A model generated the notes under the pieces. The model was not told the origin of the DNA and did not search any database. It worked only from the letters and a program-made list of their open reading frames with translations. The position numbers and the translations under genes are program-made. From Mytilus galloprovincialis (Eukaryota; Mollusca; Bivalvia; Mytilida; Mytilidae), in contig NC_134847.1 in the NCBI RefSeq assembly GCF_965363235.1, positions 50,592,805-50,656,804 on the forward strand: a stretch of DNA of 64,000 nt, written 5' to 3'. Of the stretch, positions 36,001-47,512 are shown in pieces. Numbering within the stretch: the stretch's first letter is position 1; every line of letters begins with the position of its first letter.

Positions 36001-37277
36001 AGTTCATTTTTAAAGCGTCTTAGACACTTATTGATAACGGTCTCCGAATTTGGACATTTTCACAAAATAAAGTGTTTTCTGTGAAAGAAAGACTGCTTCA
36101 AAGTAAACTCAGGAAGTACAAAACACTACATTTAAACTTCATAAATATTTCCGACTTTGTGCAGTTTGACTTTCGGAGGAGTTGCGGCACAATAAAATCG
36201 GTCTCTTACTTTAGTAGTTAAGAACTTCGAGGATTTTCTTTTGAAATTTTTTTTTTTACTTTTCAATATAGTGTAAGGATACATAAATCAAATTATTCAA
36301 TTCTATAAACATGATAAAGGAATGTACAGTTTTGAATTTATTTTGTTTGATATCAATTCTTTTTTTTTTTATATCTGAAAGAATATCATCCAGTTAGGAC
36401 GCCTCCGGGTGCGGGAATTTCTCGCTACATTGAAGACCTGTTGGTGACCTTCTGCTGTTTTTTATTTGGTCGGGTTGTTGTCTCTTTGACACATTCCCCA
36501 TTTCCATTCTCAATTTTATTTAGGTTTATCATACTAGTATTTTATTTTACCTCAAATTAAAAAAAAGGGATGCATATGTTTGTTTTTTTTTTTATAACTA
36601 AATGGATAGTTTTCAGCATAAGACTTATGTACATATACTGTTTTTGAAGAAAATTGCGTATAGTATGTGTAAAAATAATAATTGAACCAATTTATCTTAA
36701 CGTTTGAATGACTATTCCGCAATGAAGGAAATTGCCTAGATTTATGACATCATACCTTTGGTTAGTGAAGGAAAGGTTTAAAAAGGAGTTTTTCTTGCAA
36801 TCAATTCCTACCTATCTGACAAGTGTGTGATAGATTGTACCCGCGATGGTATATGTTAGTCTGCATTTTTCACCAAAATAGAGGTTTATAAGTAACCGTA
36901 TATAATTTTGACAAAAAAGTTTGGAAAGAGTGGTGTTTGATGAAGTTTTAATATATACATTATAAATTGAAAAAAAATATAGTATTTTGATTGTAAGAAC
37001 AAAGATCGTTAAATGAATACTTATTGGACAAAATGTAAAACAAAAATATTCTGAACTCGGAGGAAAATTCAAGAAGGAAAGTCTTTAATCAAATGGCAAA
37101 ACCAAAAGCTAAAAAACATCAAAAGAATGGATAACAAAGAGTTTAATTCCTTTACCTTATTTTTATTATTGTTTATTATTGAAATAAAAGGAAACATAAC
37201 AGACTGTTACATGATCATAAAAAAAACTTACCAATTAGAAAAAATATCAAAATTTTAACCATGAAAACGAATATCAT
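30026..37277 (-). CDS. Secreted PAN/apple plus fibrinogen-domain protein (FReD gene 1), complete, six exons
   Basis: Minus-strand exons in order: 37277-37232, 35247-34990, 34147-34020, 33522-33426, 30962-30792, 30273-30026 (stop TAA 30028-30026). Total 948 nt, 315 residues; all introns are GT-AG and phases agree (1,1,0,1,1). Exon 1 is a hydrophobic signal peptide ([15 protein letters not shown]). Exon 2 (residues 16-101) is a PAN/apple-like module with [17 protein letters not shown] and a fourth C at 75. Residues about 104-315 form a fibrinogen-related domain: [68 protein letters not shown] and YADIKIRR. The cysteine pairs 108/134 and 256/269 are as expected. The calcium loop is unusual: it reads [11 protein letters not shown], without the common DxDND. 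Such proteins are secreted lectins binding acetylated sugars and are linked to immunity in bivalves; the role here is inferred. Confidence 0.88.
31823..32450. repeat. Tandem array of about 187-bp units in FReD gene 1 intron 4
   Basis: The word AAATCCATAAGAATGACAGC and variants recur at 31945, 32133 and 32319 (spacings 188 and 186), with a shortened first unit near 31823. Units share TAAGATCAATATATAAATGA, GTTGATTTGAAAAAGTT and CTGAAAATTTGAGC. Non-coding. Confidence 0.75.
32455..32725 (-). repeat. Dispersed repeat R5 (CTGACTTGGTACAGG family), in FReD gene 1 intron 4
   Basis: Contains GCAACAGTAGTATACCGCTG, AATCCGGGTTACAAACTAAA and CACAACATTAAAATGTAAC. Related pieces occur at about 22745-22790, 26385-26600, 33165-33310, 36990-37140, 56555-56660 and 60470-60660. 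It is very common in mussel DNA in my recollection; class unknown. Confidence 0.55.
32727..32770 (-). ncRNA. Divergent hammerhead-ribozyme-like motif (probably inactive)
   Basis: On the minus strand GCGTCA is followed by ATGATGA (consensus CTGATGA), a stem-II-like segment, GTAA in place of GAAA, and CGCGCGTC. The order matches the ribozyme copies at 54052, 56999 and 58615, but two core positions differ and the stem I partner no longer pairs, so it should not cleave. It sits at the edge of another repeat. Confidence 0.5.
34148..34989. other. FReD gene 1 intron 2
   Basis: AT-rich intron. Apart from a short R3 repeat piece at 34921-34956 (-) nothing is recognised. Confidence 0.45.
35792..36362 (+). 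repeat. 96-bp direct duplication flanking about 380 bp, in FReD gene 1 intron 1
   Basis: 35792-35887 and 36267-36362 are the same sequence (TATAGTGTAAGGATACATAA through TGATATCAATTCTTT) with about two differences in 96 bp, separated by 379 bp of unrelated DNA. It looks like a recent local duplication or a short element with direct terminal repeats. Confidence 0.8.
36389..36513 (-). repeat. Dispersed repeat R2, partial copy
   Basis: GGACGCCTCCGGGTGCGGG, TCTCGCTACATTGAAGACC and GGTCGGGTTGTTGTCTC are the reverse complement of the first 150 bp of the copy at 55035. Confidence 0.65.
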
Positions 37278-38903
37278 TTTACAAACGACTTCAAGAAACA
37301 TAAATATCTAAATGAGATGGTTAACTTGTAATTAGTATGACAGTTCATTATATTTTTGAATAGCACTAACCATTGTTATTGATTTTGTTTAATGTGTGAC
37401 ATATCTGTCTATTAAGCATCCCCCCGTACTTGTACGTTTCCTGCGCCATAGAATTCAAATATTGAACCTGAATTGAGTTCATTTTAATGTTAATTTATAT
37501 TTGTTGATTAAAGGATACCAAAATGGGATGAAATCTATATTATGAAAATAAATATGTGTAGTCAATCAGATTAAAGGAAATTAAGCTACTTTTATTCTTT
37601 GAAATGTATATGTTCGAGGCCAACAGAAACGCCGTTTTGTTTAAAACAAATATGTTGTCTTTTGTTTTGAAAAGGCGGCAATGGTCGCTAACATTACACG
37701 TTGCTCAACCTGTAAAAAGGCCAACGTTTGCTACACAAATATTTGCTTTATTCTAATGAAGAATAAAGGTCGATTACATTATCTTCATAATTCATCAAAT
37801 GATTACAATTTTTAAAAGGTCTTGCTTATTTTTTTTTTATCTAATGTGTCGAAAATTGGGTTTAAATCGGTTGAAAATCTAGTAGCAACAATTATCTGCC
37901 TTGAAAAGGGGAAATTGAACACTTCAATATTATGCGCGTTTTAGCGAGGATACTACTGTTATAGGTTTTAAAAATGTTCCGGTGATAAGAAATGATATTT
38001 GAAAAATAAAACAATAAAAACAAAACCACAATGATATTATCACTTTAACGTTCCCACTTAATGTTTTACTTGCTCGAACAAGTCAAGTAGCTCAGAGAGA
38101 ATGTTTAAGTGAATTACGATATGATTTTTGTCATACCAATGGCATTGTAATATTTGCCAAATTGGCACAAGATTTACATAAAAAAACTTTTTAGGTTTTT
38201 GAAGAAAAAACATTGTGAGATAAAAAAAAAATGAGATCTGAAATACCTACACGTATAAAGATGTCTGTACCTTGATCTATATTTACGAATCGTGTTCTCT
38301 AATCAATAATAAACTTTTGTTAAAGTATTGACAATTTTGTGATATCGATAACACCGGTGCAGTATTTTAATACAGAGATTTCTTTCGTTTGAATAAAAAA
38401 AAAAGTTGCTACATACAAGGAGCGATTTGAACAAATAGGGATATAAAACCCATCCGATGGTGCGTCAACATCTTAAAAAAGATAATTAACAAAAAGAAAT
38501 GCAAAATCATCTCGGTTATCGTAAATTTTATTATAAATTTTCCGTAAGAGATATAGATATCCAGACATAGGAAAGGTTAGTGTACATTGTAAGTATTACA
38601 TTTATTTAAATTGTAAACTCTGAAAACAATAAACTGGCTTACGAAAGCACACATATAAGGTTCATGAATTTATTGTATATTCATATATGTATATAAAATA
38701 ATCACATACATTTTCAACGCCTAAATAAGGAAATGGTAAATAATTTCACAGCAAAATATCATCATCTAGTGAGGAAAACACCTAGATATACTTTAAATCT
38801 TCAAATATTCTTCTTCTCAAAACTGAGTCACAACAACACCTGCTGTCATATATCAGTAGTAAAAAACATACAATGTAGTGAACAGTTTTAAGGTTCATCA
38901 TGA
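37278..38903. other. FReD gene 1 5' flank
   Basis: No gene recognised. About 75 bp upstream of the ATG an AAAATATAAT stretch on the minus strand could serve as a TATA-like element, but no start site can be shown. Confidence 0.35.
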
Positions 38904-39350
38904 GGTCCGAGTACACAGTTATTTCGTAGTGCATTTCTTTTAGACAATAAATGAAAATTAAAAAAAATCCCATCTGCGCTTTCTCAATAATATTTTTACA
39001 GTGTGTTGTACTACTTTTGGGACAAATTATATCAAAATTATAGAAAACTTCATCAGCTCTAACTCAAAATATGGACAATTTTATGTTAAGGGGGTGTTGA
39101 AATCTTTTGACAGCTTCCGAAGTGCTAATTTTTTACCTTTTTCTGCTGGACCTAATCACTACTTTACATTAATATTTATGACCCAATTTTTTTTCCAGTG
39201 TCATTTCACCCACCTACCTATGAGGAATAAAACATGGAGAAATAAATTTAGAAGGGGTATAACAAAAATTGGCAAGTAACACACTGTCCACACTAAGGAC
39301 TATATTCGTGGACAACGAAAATCAAAGGACGATAACTGTGTACTCGGACC
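38904..39350. mobile_element. MITE with GGTCCGAGTACACAGTTAT inverted ends
   Basis: A 19-bp perfect inverted repeat, GGTCCGAGTACACAGTTAT, at 38904-38922, with its complement ending at 39350. About 447 bp. The small internal frame at 39001-39279 has no recognisable domain. Confidence 0.75.
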
Positions 39351-40239
39351 ATAAGGAATTAAAAAATATGGCCGTGTTTACACATCAAAATTTACTATGA
39401 GTACAGACAAACTGATAAATCTAGGAAAGTTTTAAGGTATGGGAGGAACTATATATATAAAAGTTATATACTAGTCAACAAAATAAACGATACACGACTT
39501 TAGAATAGAATTTATCAAAGTATAAAAACTAAAACAAAATGAATTTTTTTTAAAAGCTTTCATTTGCAATGTATGCACATATGATAATGAACATCAAAAC
39601 CTGTCGGAAAGTAACTAAATTCCGTGTAAACGATCATAAGGTGCAAATTATTTTTGCGGAAAGTCGGACACAAAATCGACACACAATTTTTTAAGTAATA
39701 AATCAATTTTCAAATTTGTTTAAAAACATTCAATATGCTAATCATGTTATGTTGATATTGTAACTAATGAGTCGAAATAATGTTTTTTTAAATTTTGGCA
39801 AAAAAAAAGTGTTTTCTGAAATCTCCAAAAATGCAAAAAAAAAAAAAAAAAAATGTTTTCGTCTCAAATCAATGTTTCAGATAACACCACACTGTCAATT
39901 TGGAACCTTTCTGATTAGTTTTAAGATTGTTAACGGTTTTTTTAATTTCACTTCACACATACTTTCAATGGTAAATCAATTGATAAATGTTTACATTTTA
40001 GCGATTTCTTGTGGGGCCGAACTTCGCTCTACAAATAAACAAAGAAACTGTACAATTTAAAAAAAAATTGATGGCAAACATTGTCTTTATCTGTTATTGA
40101 GAGGTTGATATCATTAGTTGGAACTTCTGTTTTTAAAAATGTCGTTTTGTGTTAATTTTGTCACAAAATTTAAATTTCGCCAAATGACGTCATGAGAGCA
40201 AACAATTTTTAGTCTACGCTTCAGAAAATTAAAACTTAC

Positions 40240-40309
40240 CTGGATTTTTTTTCTCCAGTTTTTTCCAGTCTGCCGAAGATGGCAAAATAAACAAACACCC
40301 GAGTTTCAT
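40240..40309 (-). CDS. Candidate alternative first exon (speculative)
   Basis: Minus strand: an ATG followed by 23 codons (MKLGCLFILPSSADWKKLEK...) and a perfect CAG|GTAAGT donor at 40240/40239. The exon would end in phase 1, the phase needed by the PAN exon at 35247, and its start is moderately hydrophobic. It may be an upstream alternative first exon of FReD gene 1, but the phase agreement has a one-in-three chance and the surroundings may be repetitive. Confidence 0.15.
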
Positions 40310-41681
40310 TTGATACGGTCCACTCAGTTCCACAATTTAAATAGTTTATTGTTTTCTGATGTCTATTGTCCATCTATTGTCAATTTAAAACAATACTAAT
40401 CACATTATGTATCATATGAGGGGAGATTTTCAAACCTCATTCCCAACTTAGATTATTTTGGCAACTTCTGCAGGAAAGAAATAAACCATGAATAGCAAAT
40501 CTAGCAACGTTTATTATTTTCTGAATCATAAATTGCATTTAAAATATAATTATCTAATTCCCGCAACCCTTTAAAACGTTTGCAGTTGCATAGGTTTGTC
40601 TGTTCTCAGAGTAAACTTTGGGGTGTAAATACGGCCATATAAGCAAAAAGATTAGGATGAACCTTAATCTGTACACTTATTACTAGAACGAAGTAAATAA
40701 TGTTTTTGAATTTCTTTAAATAATTTTGGGACAAAATAATCAAACTCTTTCATAAATATGATTTTAAAAAATATATAAATTCTATAATTACAATTTTTTT
40801 TTCTTTCAATTTTATGTAATTTCTCAATTTCATTTCATTTACTGAATTATATACAAAGAGAGATAACTCAAAAATAACTAATGTAATATTTGACTTGTTA
40901 CATAATAAAGAAATAATCTCTTTAGTTTTCATACTGAAGTCGTCATTATTGAGCGCAAAACAAAAAATCATCGGAAAATGTCGTTGGTAAATGTTTTCAA
41001 ATTTTGTATCAGATGATTTTTCAATGGGTCTTTGCTGATTTTTTTTTTACATATACTGGGATTCGTAACAATACATAAACAGGTCCGCAATAAGTAGCAC
41101 TTGTAACTTTAATCTTCGATGGATGTCCAATGTCGTGCAGTTATCATACCAAAGCAGATTCAATTAACATATTACTTTTTTCTGTCGTTTCTTAATAATG
41201 ACCTAAAGTAGTTTAATTGAAGAAAAATATTCATGTCGGACATTATAAAAGCCCATTTGATACGAATAACAACTATTAATTGAAAAATTATACGAATTTT
41301 TTTGGTCAGTTTTTACTCGTTCTTTTTTTTCTCTCTTAAATTGACAATTTATAGTTCTTTTTAAGGCATAATTTCCCGTTTTAACCAATAGTCCTTATCT
41401 TCTAAACTTGATTCCTTATTCATATATGGGTTACAGGGGCTCATCATGAAGATATGATTAGTATTCAACTTCACCTTCCGTTATATTGATAGTGTACTCC
41501 AACTAAACATTTCAATATGAGGTGATAATGAATATCAATTCAGACATACCAAATTCATCTTAGATAAAACATATTGTCAGTATTCCAATAGAAAGTTGTA
41601 TGCAATTTTTTCTTCTACGAGTGTGTGTTTGGTGTTAATTTGATAGTTTGCATTTGCTGTTTGCAACGAGAAGCATCCTTC

Positions 41682-41787
41682 AAGGCACTTTGACTTATAA
41701 TAACCTATAATGGTTTACTTTTATAAATTGTGACTTGAATTGAGAATTTTCGCACTGGCACTCATACAACATCTTCCTTTATCTACA
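41682..41787 (-). repeat. Dispersed repeat R1, partial
   Basis: ATAATGGTTTACTTTTATAA, ATTGTGACTTGAATTGAG and GGCACTCATACAACATCTTC are the reverse complement of the start of the repeat at 10427-10720. Confidence 0.6.
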
Positions 41788-41900
41788 TTCTGTATCATGT
41801 TCTTACTATCTTTCCAGTTTTGTAAAGGTATGAGGTTGAGGTGATACAAATTAAGAATTGTGTGATTTTTCTAATTTGTATCCATTTTAAGACGAAGTAT

Positions 41901-42537
41901 AACGTAACGGTACCCAAATTGCACCGAGTACCCAAATTGCACCTATTTAGCAAAAATAGCAGCAGAAATCTTACAAGATTTCCTAGAGACTAAACAATTT
42001 GTATTTTTATGATTTTATACTATGCACGTCGTTCAACATAGGTAAAAATATTTTGATATACACAAAAACGTTCACAGTATTTATCAACAGATGAAGTGTT
42101 TACTGAAAAAGCAAAATGTACCGAAACGTCGCCATGCGACGTCATCAAAACGTTATCTGTTTAAAATTAGCAAATACAATATGTTCCAAGTAACCATTTC
42201 TTAAAAAATGAAGAGTAAGCATGGAAAAATATTCAATTGTTCAAAATATTTGAAAAAATTAAACAAAAGCTCTGTTATTCGACTTTTGACGATGCGAATT
42301 TAAGCATGGATGCAATTTGGGTACTCCTCATAACAGAATCATTGATGGTTTGGAGGTTAGTTCAGACTAATTTTTCTATGATTCCATATGGATTGAAAAT
42401 CAAATTGGTGTACCAATATAATAAAGAAGGATACGGCTACAAAATAAACACAAAATGATTTTTTTTGTCTTGATCATAAAAATACGTAGTTGAAAAAACT
42501 GTCAAAATAGGTGCAATTTGGGTACCGTCACGTTACG
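41901..42537. mobile_element. Element with CGTAACGGTACCCAAATTGC inverted ends
   Basis: GGTACCCAAATTGCACC near the left end is repeated directly as GTACCCAAATTGCACC 17 bp further on, and in inverted form at 42511-42527. AACGTAACGG-type sequence lies outermost on both sides. The internal 73-codon frame at 42237-42458 matches nothing I know. About 640 bp. Confidence 0.7.
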
Positions 42538-43535
42538 TACGCTTAATAACATGAGATAAAAATGTGCGTCGTTAGTTACGCTAGTTATCTCCCTTATTTA
42601 AAGAAACGAAGAATGGGCATACAAGAAAGGGAATAAATTCATGCGGTTTATTACAATTCTAAAAAAAAAATTAGTCCTGTGCTGCCTCAAACTTTAAAAA
42701 CAAACTTGTCAGAATGACTCCAATCCGAAATGGAAATATCATATTGATCGCTAGTATGACTTTTAATTTTTTTTACACAGAATTAAAAAAACGCATGACA
42801 ACAAAATGTAACCAAATAAACAAAACAAAGTTGCTCGTTTCTGTTTCCCGTTAATGGATGTCATAACCTTTTCATAATCATGATAATGCAATTTCGTTTT
42901 TAATTCTAAAGCGATTTAAGTCGAAACAAAACGTGAATTAAATGACGCACGAGGTGTGTCCAGTATCAGTTATTTTTTTCAAAATTAAACTTTACATCAT
43001 ATTTAGATATGACATTGTTAAATATGAAATAAACACAAGTTTGATGTCTTTATACTTTTACTTTTTACTGTTCTTTTTCTCACTTTGAAAACCTATGCAA
43101 TATATATACATGTCAAACGAATGTCCCCGTAACACAAAATGTACGGTGTTGCGGTATATGCATATATGTGCATTCTAAGTGCCAGAAAACATGCACTCAA
43201 TGAGTGTCTTGATTCATATTTGCACAAGACCATAACAGTTAAAATACTGAAGTAAGTATGAGAAAATGTATGTTTTGATGTGTTTGAGCTTTTTATATTG
43301 CCATATAAGTACGGACTATCCGTTTTAAATTTTCCTCGGATTTCGGCATTTTTGTTATTTTACTTTTTTCATAGTGTTCTACAGAATGGAAAATATATAA
43401 ATAAACAGTTCTGTCCATTCCGATGTAGCCTTAGCTCATTTTATTACATGTTGAACGTCGAAATAAGTAAATGCTACGTTATACCATACGCTCTGATATT
43501 TTACATACAACTGAATGCCTTACAAAAAACAAAAG
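42538..43535. other. Intergenic DNA without recognised features
   Basis: AT-rich. The 123-codon frame at 43280-43651 begins here; it is rich in Phe, Leu and Tyr with no known domain and runs into a perfect inverted repeat, so it is not called as a gene. Confidence 0.4.
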
Positions 43536-43629
43536 AACTGACAGACGTATTTCAACAAAGGATCTGCTGCTTCTTATTGTCCGTATTTTGGATTATATTC
43601 AATGATTACTTGAAATACGTCTGTCAGTT
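43536..43629. repeat. Perfect 20-bp inverted repeat with 54-bp loop
   Basis: AACTGACAGACGTATTTCAA at 43536-43555 is exactly mirrored by TTGAAATACGTCTGTCAGTT at 43610-43629. The flanks (runs of A on the left, T on the right) extend the hairpin slightly. Confidence 0.85.
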
Positions 43630-44385
43630 TTTTAGTTTCAGTGCTAACTGACGATTTTTCCTTAAATGCAAACAAGTTACAAATAAAACAACTGTTTTAC
43701 GACTGCTTTGATCGGTGCCGTAATTGACGCCCTTAATGACATTTTTGGATGTTTTTGGAATCATACTAAACAGATGAAAGTCCAAATGATTACATGGAGA
43801 TCATAAACATCGTCTGTAAATAACACACTATACTCAGTGTATGTAAAGTGCGGATCCTAAAATATCATTTTCACTGTATATGCCAGAAATTTTTTATGTA
43901 GAATGATAAATAAACAGACGTTTTTTTTTATTTTTGAAGAAAATGAAGATTATTAGTTAAAGAGTATATGTTAAGAAACACATAATACTAATAAAACAAA
44001 GTAAGAGATGCGAACGGGTTTTTTTTAGCGCCTAAATCCAAATAGCTGTGAAATATATACCAAAATAGGTGAATATTTAGGACATTTCACGAACAGATCG
44101 TGCAGGTGTTTTATAACTAACAGGTAAGATGTTGTTGCAGAAAAAATATTCATTTCAACACAATTATTAAAGTTGTATAACGTAGAATAGGTTTTGTCAT
44201 TCAGTTTCTTCATATTGAACTGAATTCCACTATGATGCTTTCTTTATGCGAGTCATGTTTACTGTCGAATAATGATACTATTCTTTCATTTTCACTGTAG
44301 AGCGATTCATTAGTATTGTATATGCGGCGCATTTTCACTGTATGATATATTTATTTTTTTTATCTATTACAACGTATTTTTTTAA

Positions 44386-44601
44386 GCATGTAAAGCAAGA
44401 CTTTAGTTAGCTCGCTTGCTTTGTTTTTTTTGTACAATCATTATGATAACACCCAATTTAATTCAAATATAATAATTATATAAATACAGGTTAAACTATG
44501 CCGATACATATTGTTTAAAGATGTCAGTCTTATTCACAAAGTTTGTATAAACAATTATACAAACTAAGCAAACAAGTCAACCAAAGTTTTGCTTTACATG
44601 C
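44386..44601. mobile_element. MITE with GCATGTAAAGCAA inverted ends
   Basis: GCATGTAAAGCAAGACTTTA at the left pairs with the right end, which in reverse complement reads GCATGTAAAGCAAAACTTTG. Weaker pairing continues for about 55 bp. Total about 216 bp, non-coding. Confidence 0.7.
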
Positions 44602-44890
44602 ATTAGGAAATTAGCTGTAAAGCCTTAATTTAGCCGACTTGCTCAAACAATAGATAAAGTAAGAGACGGATTTGATAAAATTTAACTTACGGAGGAAAGT
44701 TTGGTTTTAAAACACTCTAAATAAATTCAATAGAAATAATATTTATTTCAAATGTATTCCATTTTTTAAATTTCTTATGAATCGTATAGGGATCTTTATC
44801 CTTGTTTTTTTTTTTATCCATTTCCATATCCTTGTTTTTTTTATCCATTTTCATGACACTTCACCACTAATTACGTACATCTTGATAAAG

Positions 44891-45043
44891 ATTGAATCGT
44901 TGGTTTTCCCGTTTAAAAGGTTTTACACTGGGGCCCTTTAACTTGCTGCTTGGTGTGAGCCAAGACTCCATGTTGAAGACCGTATTTTGACGTATAAAGG
45001 TATACTTTTATAAATTGTGACTCGTTTTGAGAGTTGTCTCATC
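44891..45043 (-). repeat. Dispersed repeat R1, partial
   Basis: CGTTGGTTTTCCCGTTT, GGTGTGAGCCAAGACTCC and GTTGAAGACCGTATTTTG are the reverse complement of part of the copy at 10427-10720. Confidence 0.65.
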
Positions 45044-45651
45044 TTATCTATCTGTGGCTCAACCCGAAACGAGACGGGATAAAAAGGGATAAAAGACACA
45101 CTTTTTTAATATATTTATAATGGGCTTAATATGAGTCAGAAAAGAGTAGAATAGTGGGTCGCGTTGGGGTATAAGCGTGACGCGGAATTGCCTATTTTTT
45201 TTTGTAAGCGTGACACGTGATAGTCAAATGATTGTGTCGTGAAAACGAGAAATAAAGTATAGCGGGACACGGAAAATTTAAAAAAAATGAGAACTGCATA
45301 GTATTAGCGGGATACGGGAATCTGATAAAGCAGTAAGCGGGATCAGGGATCAGACCCCCCCCCCCCCAATGAGACCTCAGAATAAGATATGTTTTTTTTA
45401 TCTTCATCCTATTGTTACAGTCATGCCTTCAATAACAAATGTATCCCATGCATGCATTTTTATAGACAAAAGACCTTATGGATATTTGGGGTTCTTTGAC
45501 ATGCTGAATCTAACCTTGTATCCAGTTTGGGGATTTTTACCAAGTTACCAAAATAGAGGTCCAAAGGGTCTAAGATCATCAAACATGAATTGTAGCATGC
45601 ATGTTGAGTACAATTACCCAAATGTGCATTGTTTGACCTTTGTGGTAGAAT
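45044..45651. repeat. Repetitive stretch with AGCGGGACACGG units, then a mussel repeat fragment
   Basis: 45050-45370 has several degenerate units of the type AGCGGGAYACGGGAA and a run of about 14 C. 45420-45650 contains GGGGTTCTTTGACATGCTGA and GGTCCAAAGGGTCTAAGATC, which I recognise as part of a common bivalve repeat. The frames across both are not genes. Confidence 0.45.
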
Positions 45652-45792
45652 CCACTCGCGGATCTAGAAATTTTTATAAGTAGGGGTCCAATGACTACCT
45701 AAGAGAGGGCCCGCTCCAGTAATTCCATATAAAAGTAACCAAATGTTTTCCCAAAAAGGGGACAACCCCCTGTCCCCCTAAATCCTCCTCTG
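45652..45792 (+). mobile_element. MITE, CAGTGGCGGATCCAG family, copy E
   Basis: CACTCGCGGATCTAGAAATT through CAATGACTACC and AAAAGGGGACAACCCCC to CCTCCTCTG. Flanks GAATC and GTATC agree at four of five positions, consistent with a 5-bp duplication. Confidence 0.7.
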
Positions 45793-47512
45793 GTATCGAG
45801 CTGTTCATTACGGATAAATTTGTTTGTATCAAGGGTGCTCTCACGTACCAATGCAAACAAAAAAGTTCACCCACACCTTACATTTCATGTTTTAATGACT
45901 GTGGATGATTTATGTCACATACCGTTTCACCTTATACAGTTAAAATCATGCAAGCAACAATCGAGTCAAGCACATTTGTTCTACCAAAACTGTCTTTTTC
46001 CGAATATGGAAATTGAAGCAGTTGAGGGTACAACTGGGGAAAGTTAATCTTTTATAAGCTTTTCTGTCACCATTGCGTTTCAAGATGCATATTTCTCTGT
46101 TCGCAAGTGTATTTATTGCGTGGAAGATAACGTCCTCAAATGTACTCGTCTCTATTTTACACAGACTGCACTTAAATCCGCAATATTAATCTTTGACTTC
46201 AAAAAAATACAGAAATGTATTTTAATTTTTTTTTTAAATCAAGGAAAAACGTAATTTGAAGAATACAATATGACATTTTGAGAAGCGTTTTTGTTACAAG
46301 TTTGAAAAGCTATATATTTGATAAAGAATGAATGAGGAGTTTGTATTTCAATTTGAAAATACATTTATCATAAATTCTAAAGTCATCAACTAAGTTTTTT
46401 GCATTTGTTTCAAGTGCATTTATCACATAATTCTACAATAAAAATTCCTCGCATCTTCGAAAATTCCACATCAGAAATGACTGCACTAACAGTGATAATT
46501 CATCGCATCTATAGTTAAAATGGATCGCTTTCAAAAATCGATATGCTATATTATGTTGCTTTTATAACACTTATTTGAACTTTAATGCTATGTTTGTACA
46601 TAATAAAGACATAACACAATGAAAATATGTAAAAAATTTCCTTCAAATCAATTAATTTGGTATTTTCAAAACGTAAACAAATACAGTTTTCCCATGATCC
46701 TTTATTCTACAATAGACATACCCGCATATGACAGTGAAAATGAACTAGCTGGATTCGCACTTTATATACACTGATACTTCAAATGCTATACAATAAATAT
46801 TCTCCAAGGTAAAGAAACGTTAAATAAATGTCTGCTGAAAATCGGTTGTAACCGTTGATTTTAAAAAGAAATAACGGCGTAAATGTACTTTTGGCGTATT
46901 ATTCTGTTAATGTCAACAGCTCGTATCTCAAAAATGAAAACGGTTACCCTTTTCTAAATTCGCTTTCTGGTTTATTTACAAGCAAAATTTAAAACATAAT
47001 GTGGAGTAGTTAAATACGTACACTTAGCATTAAATAATTTTAATTATTACTCAGATCTTACATTATATATACTATGCGGGTTGTTATTATCTCTTTTACA
47101 ATTGCCAAACTATAGAAAAAAGATACACGGGTTAAACAATTTTTGCATTTATAATTTCTAAAATCTGTGAAAAGAATGGAATCATTAAGTTTAACAATAT
47201 CTATTTTTGATATAGAATACTATTTGTTTACATCGTTTTCCTTGTTTGTTTTAACCTTCGGAAATTTAGTTGGAATTACTAGGTATCGCAGATGTACATG
47301 AATATCCTTCATATGTTGACTTGCATCTAGATATCGACATGGTGCGTCAATTTCAAACGGACTCATCAGCAAGAGCTTGTGTCGAATTAAATTCGGTTAA
47401 CTTTCTTGGACCGTTATAAGTCAAGTTAACTCGGAGATAAAATGCCATTTGTTTTGTCATAGTCAAAAATAGACAATAACAATCAAAACCAAGAAGTAAA
47501 CAAAGACTCGTA
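45793..47512. other. Intergenic DNA without recognised genes
   Basis: AT-rich. The 75-codon frame at 45820-46047 has no known domain. A segment at 46726-46785 is the inverted copy of 43829-43885 (see findings). Confidence 0.4.

Larger units (their letters stand above)
39351..41900. other. Intergenic DNA, with a candidate exon at 40240-40309 listed separately
   Basis: AT-rich DNA with no recognisable gene. A perfect TGACGTCA occurs at 40185-40192. Short frames (39767-40060, 40750-40971, 41203-41388) lack any supporting signal. An R1 repeat fragment lies at 41682-41787. Confidence 0.45.

Noticed and set aside
39001-39279. 92-codon frame as a gene
   Set aside because: It lies wholly within a MITE defined by 19-bp inverted ends and has no domain.
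43280-43651. 123-codon open frame as a membrane protein gene
   Set aside because: Hydrophobic composition follows from T-rich DNA; no start context, splice evidence or known domain, and it contains a perfect inverted repeat.
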